From an uncultured Alistipes sp. (GTDB lineage Bacteria > Bacteroidota > Bacteroidia > Bacteroidales > Rikenellaceae), in NCBI GenBank assembly GCA_900552955.1, contig USBO01000100.1, positions 1-6,391 of the forward strand: a DNA stretch of 6,391 bases, in the 5' to 3' direction. Below are positions 5,437 to 6,391 of this stretch, piece after piece; the stretch's first letter is position 1; the number at the start of each line of letters is the position of its first letter. The notes beneath the pieces were generated by a model, which had not been told where the DNA came from, did not search any database, and saw only the letters and a program-made list of their open reading frames with translations. The translations under genes and the position numbers were made by a program.

Positions 5437-6233
5437 ACACTTCGATCGCCATTCCGCTGCTGCTGACGCTGCTGGCCGGCCTTGCCACCGGCATCGGCAG
5501 CGCCATCGCGTTTTTCGCGCGCCGCACCGACGTGCGGTTCCTTTCGTTTTCGCTGGGGCTCTCGGCCGGCGTGATGATCTACGTCTCATTCGTCGAACTC
5601 TTTGCTGCGTCGCGGACGCTGCTCGAGGAGCAGTGGGGCGCCACGGCCGGCATCTCGGCGACGGTGGCCTGCTTCTTCGGCGGCATCGTGCTCATCGGGG
5701 TCATCGACCGCCTGGTGCCGTCGTTCGAGAATCCGCACGAGATGCACTCGCTCGAGGAGCTGAAGCGCCGTCCCCACAACCGCAAACTCATGCGTATGGG
5801 ACTCATGACGGCGCTGGTCATCGGCATCCACAACTTCCCCGAGGGGGTGGCCACCTTCATGTCGGCGCTCGACAATCCGACGCTCGGTATCGCCATTGCG
5901 GCGGCCATCGCCATCCACAACATTCCCGAAGGCATCGCCGTTTCGATACCGGTCTATTACGCCACCGGCAGCCGCCGGCAGGCGTTTCTGCTCTCGTTGT
6001 CGTCGGGCCTGGCCGAGCCGGTCGGGGCGCTGCTGGCCTATGCCGTGCTGATGCCGTTTCTCTCGTCGGCACTGCTGGGATGCCTGTTCGGGTTCGTGGC
6101 GGGCATCATGGTCTTCATCTCGCTCGACGAACTGCTGCCCGCTGCCGAGGAGTACGGCGAACACCACCTATCGATCTACGGCGTGGTGACGGGCATGGCC
6201 GTGATGGCCGTCAGCCTGATATTCTTCACGTGA
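5433..6233 (+). CDS. zupT: ZIP-family metal transporter, ZupT-like
   Basis: ZIP proteins move divalent metals (Zn, Fe, Mn, Co) into the cytoplasm across the inner membrane. The 266-residue product, the usual ZupT length, has about eight predicted membrane helices. The binuclear metal-site motifs are intact: HNFPEG (residues 133-138) in helix 4 and HNIPEG (162-167) in helix 5, with SGLAEPVGA (191-199) in helix 6. A His-containing loop lies between helices 3 and 4 (PHEMHSLEELKRRPHNRK, 101-118), the typical place for a variable metal-binding loop. The start ATG at 5433 overlaps the CDF stop as ATGA, so the two are almost certainly co-translated. Metal preference cannot be read from the sequence. 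Confidence 0.93.
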   Translation: MNTSIAIPLLLTLLAGLATGIGSAIAFFARRTDVRFLSFSLGLSAGVMIYVSFVELFAASRTLLEEQWGATAGISATVACFFGGIVLIGVIDRLVPSFENPHEMHSLEELKRRPHNRKLMRMGLMTALVIGIHNFPEGVATFMSALDNPTLGIAIAAAIAIHNIPEGIAVSIPVYYATGSRRQAFLLSLSSGLAEPVGALLAYAVLMPFLSSALLGCLFGFVAGIMVFISLDELLPAAEEYGEHHLSIYGVVTGMAVMAVSLIFFT

Positions 6234-6309
6234 CGGGCGGTCTGCACCAGGCCGTTCGCGCGGCCGTGCGGCGGCAATGTTAATTTTTCGTTAAGAGTAG
6301 GTTACCGGA

Positions 6310-6341
6310 TTGATACCGACGGGCGAAAAAAACTACCATTG
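6310..6341 (+). promoter_or_regulatory. Possible promoter of the last gene
   Basis: TTG at 6310-6312 is followed after 21 bases by TACCATTG at 6334-6341, which differs from the Bacteroidota TAnnTTTG element at one fixed position. Transcription from about 6348 would give a leader of some 20 bases. The 6234-6367 interval, between the zupT stop and the next start, otherwise shows only a 5-bp stem, GGCCG/CGGCC at 6250-6265, that is not followed directly by a T-run. No clear terminator for the metal pair was found. Confidence 0.28.
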
Positions 6342-6367
6342 TTGCGCATTTGCCCGAACCCGAAAGA

Positions 6368-6391
6368 ATGGAACCTATTTACACCTTTATG
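6368..6391 (+). CDS. Start of a further gene, cut by the right edge
   Basis: An ATG at 6368 opens eight codons (MEPIYTFM) to the window end, and a purine-rich AAAGA lies just before it. The upstream bases are non-coding and hold a possible promoter. The hydrophobic, aromatic beginning could lead into a membrane protein, but eight residues do not identify a family. Confidence 0.4.

Noticed and set aside
5309..6283. 324-residue plus-strand open frame overlapping zupT
   Set aside because: It is a +1 shadow of zupT, which has intact ZIP motifs. This frame is Arg/His/Gly/Ala-rich and extends into non-coding sequence.
6250..6288. Possible intrinsic terminator after zupT
   Set aside because: The GGCCG/CGGCC stem is only 5 bp, and the nearest T-run (6284-6288) is 18 bases further on, so it does not form a standard terminator.

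Overview
The window is GC-rich, protein-dense DNA from the phylum Bacteroidota. Gene content, codon choice and a GC-rich genome with A-rich ribosome-binding leaders suggest Alistipes or a close relative in the Rikenellaceae. Supporting points are a promoter element of the Bacteroidota type (TAnnTTTG), start codons preceded by A-rich tracts rather than strong Shine-Dalgarno sites, a Bacteroidota-type short arginine decarboxylase, and the order Fis-type sigma-54 activator, lptE, TPR-like protein, secG, which I know from Bacteroidales genomes. The genus is an inference.

Layout. (1) Positions 1-672, minus strand: the first 224 codons of a group IV PLP-dependent arginine decarboxylase, cut by the window edge. 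(2) 673-889: a divergent intergenic region with a candidate promoter for each side, a 9-bp perfect inverted repeat around the decarboxylase -7 region, and two abutting hairpins in the decarboxylase leader. (3) 890-4307, plus strand: a five-gene operon encoding an HU-like-domain protein with one membrane segment, a sigma-54 enhancer-binding protein without a receiver domain, the LptE outer-membrane lipoprotein, a small protein with one TPR-like C-terminal unit, and SecG. An intrinsic terminator at 4328-4358 closes it. A probable internal promoter for secG lies inside the end of the TPR-like gene. (4) 4456-6233, plus strand: a two-gene metal transport unit, a CDF-family efflux protein and a ZIP-family protein, overlapping by ATGA. 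(5) 6234-6367: non-coding, with a possible promoter. (6) 6368-6391: the first eight codons of a further gene.

How they fit together. The central operon is largely envelope biogenesis: SecG is part of the SecYEG channel that exports envelope proteins, and LptE works with LptD to place lipopolysaccharide in the outer membrane. A regulator and an HU-like protein travel with them. The last pair joins a predicted metal exporter (CDF) to a predicted metal importer (ZIP) under translational coupling, which is unusual because the two usually act in opposite directions. Nothing here is clearly a mobile element, CRISPR array, RNA gene or new defence system. The most interesting signals are regulatory: the speA operator-like repeat and leader, the promoter embedded in coding sequence before secG, and the coupled CDF/ZIP pair.
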